Positions 63,681 through 64,000 of a DNA stretch of 64,000 bases are shown one piece after another. Below the pieces are notes generated by a model. It was not told where the DNA came from and did no database searches. It saw only the letters and a program-made list of their open reading frames with translations. A program made the position numbers and the translations under genes. This DNA is from Caryophanales bacterium UBA5603 (GTDB lineage: Bacteria > Bacillota_I > Bacilli_A > Izemoplasmatales > Hujiaoplasmataceae): assembly GCA_002424815.1 (NCBI GenBank), contig DILB01000002.1:76838-140837 (forward strand), read 5' to 3'. Positions within the stretch are counted from its first letter, which is position 1. Every line of letters starts with the position of its first letter.

Positions 63681-64000
63681 ATGAAGAAATTTCTTAATGT
63701 TTTGATTTTATTCGTTATTGCATTCGTTCTCGTCGCTTGTGGCGGAAACGATGCCAGTGATCCAGATGTAATCAAGATTCAATTCGTTCCATCTAACACA
63801 GCATCAGAAATTATGCTTAGAACGTATGTACTTGAAAGATTATTGGCAGATGAAATTCCTGGTAAAACATTTGACATTTCCGTAGGAACAGACTACAACG
63901 CAGTTGTTGAAGCAATGGAATCCGGACAAGTTCATGTCGGTTTTCTAACTGCTCAACAGTATGCATATGTTACTACAGAACGTCCAGGTACTGCAGAAGT
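63681..64000 (+). CDS. PhnD-like phosphate/phosphonate-binding lipoprotein, 3' end cut off
   Basis: Only the first 106 codons are in the window and no stop is reached. The N-terminus MKKFLNVLILFVIAFVLVAC is a lipoprotein signal peptide with lipobox LVAC. The mature part has IKIQFVPSNTASE, DISVGTDYNAVVEAMESGQVHVGFLTAQQYAYV, the typical start of substrate-binding proteins for phosphonate, phosphite or phosphate ABC importers. A very strong GGAGGGAAA ribosome site precedes the ATG. The transporter genes are expected outside the window. Confidence 0.87.
   Translation, partial: MKKFLNVLILFVIAFVLVACGGNDASDPDVIKIQFVPSNTASEIMLRTYVLERLLADEIPGKTFDISVGTDYNAVVEAMESGQVHVGFLTAQQYAYVTTERPGTAE

Noticed and set aside
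1..64000. CRISPR arrays, transposases, phage genes, tRNA or rRNA genes
   Set aside because: Looked for throughout; no regularly spaced repeats, no transposase-like protein and no recognisable tRNA or rRNA segment was seen.

Overview
The window looks like a chromosomal segment of a low-GC monoderm bacterium, most likely a free-living, Mollicutes-like lineage (Acholeplasmatales/Izemoplasmatales type) or a close Firmicutes relative. The sequence is AT-rich, genes are tightly packed in overlapping operons with AGGAGG-type ribosome sites, substrate-binding proteins are lipoproteins with a lipobox, and no cell-wall or outer-membrane genes are seen. TGA is an ordinary stop codon (for example the ATGA overlaps at 11756, 23162 and 41812), so the Mycoplasma code is excluded. 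The assignment is an inference from gene content. No rRNA, tRNA, CRISPR array, transposase or phage gene was recognised.

Layout. 1-8041: 3' part of dnaE, then pfkA, then a BMP-family nucleoside-uptake operon (lipoprotein, double ATPase, two permeases). 8074-16851: a radical SAM protein, uvrB with a VanZ-like gene, a small-protein/DUF2089/SHOCT-like cluster ending in an MFS exporter, and an RlmD-type rRNA methyltransferase. 17179-19862: a beta-hydroxyacid dehydrogenase, a GNAT and thioredoxin reductase. 20212-29236: a complete type II fatty-acid synthesis operon in the order acpP-accB-accC-accD-accA-fabH-fabK-fabD-fabG-fabF-fabZ, behind one strong promoter with a FabT-like palindrome. 29340-32437 (minus): a GNAT, then two PII-like proteins coupled to a DUF1538 membrane protein. 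33158-35456: a heliorhodopsin divergent from a class II photolyase. 35686-43794: a YfcC-type carrier, GNAT, YcxB-like, LURP-one-like, HEPN-like/CBS, SDR, an ABC-2 exporter and a GNAT-SGNH fusion. 43873-52470: xylose locus (ROK regulator, xylA, xylB, xylGHF) with operator-like repeats in an unexpected place. 52661-56466: ArsP-like permease with a small thioredoxin, and a MacB-like ABC protein. 56565-60995: DUF1801 gene, about 1 kb of very AT-rich non-coding DNA, then a DUF2177 / FakA-FakB fusion / DUF1295 operon. 61032-64000: a 2-hydroxyacid dehydrogenase, a 5'-nucleotidase-family protein, and the start of a PhnD-like lipoprotein.

How the parts fit. The cell imports nucleosides and xylose, feeds xylulose-5-phosphate toward glycolysis (PfkA), makes its own acyl chains with FabK as enoyl reductase, and can probably also phosphorylate exogenous fatty acids through the fused FakA-FakB protein. 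The most striking system is the heliorhodopsin/photolyase pair, which suggests a cell exposed to light. The DUF2177 and DUF1295 genes, which belong to families that I recall from photolyase-linked lipid clusters elsewhere, may belong to the same stress theme. No retinal synthesis gene is in the window.
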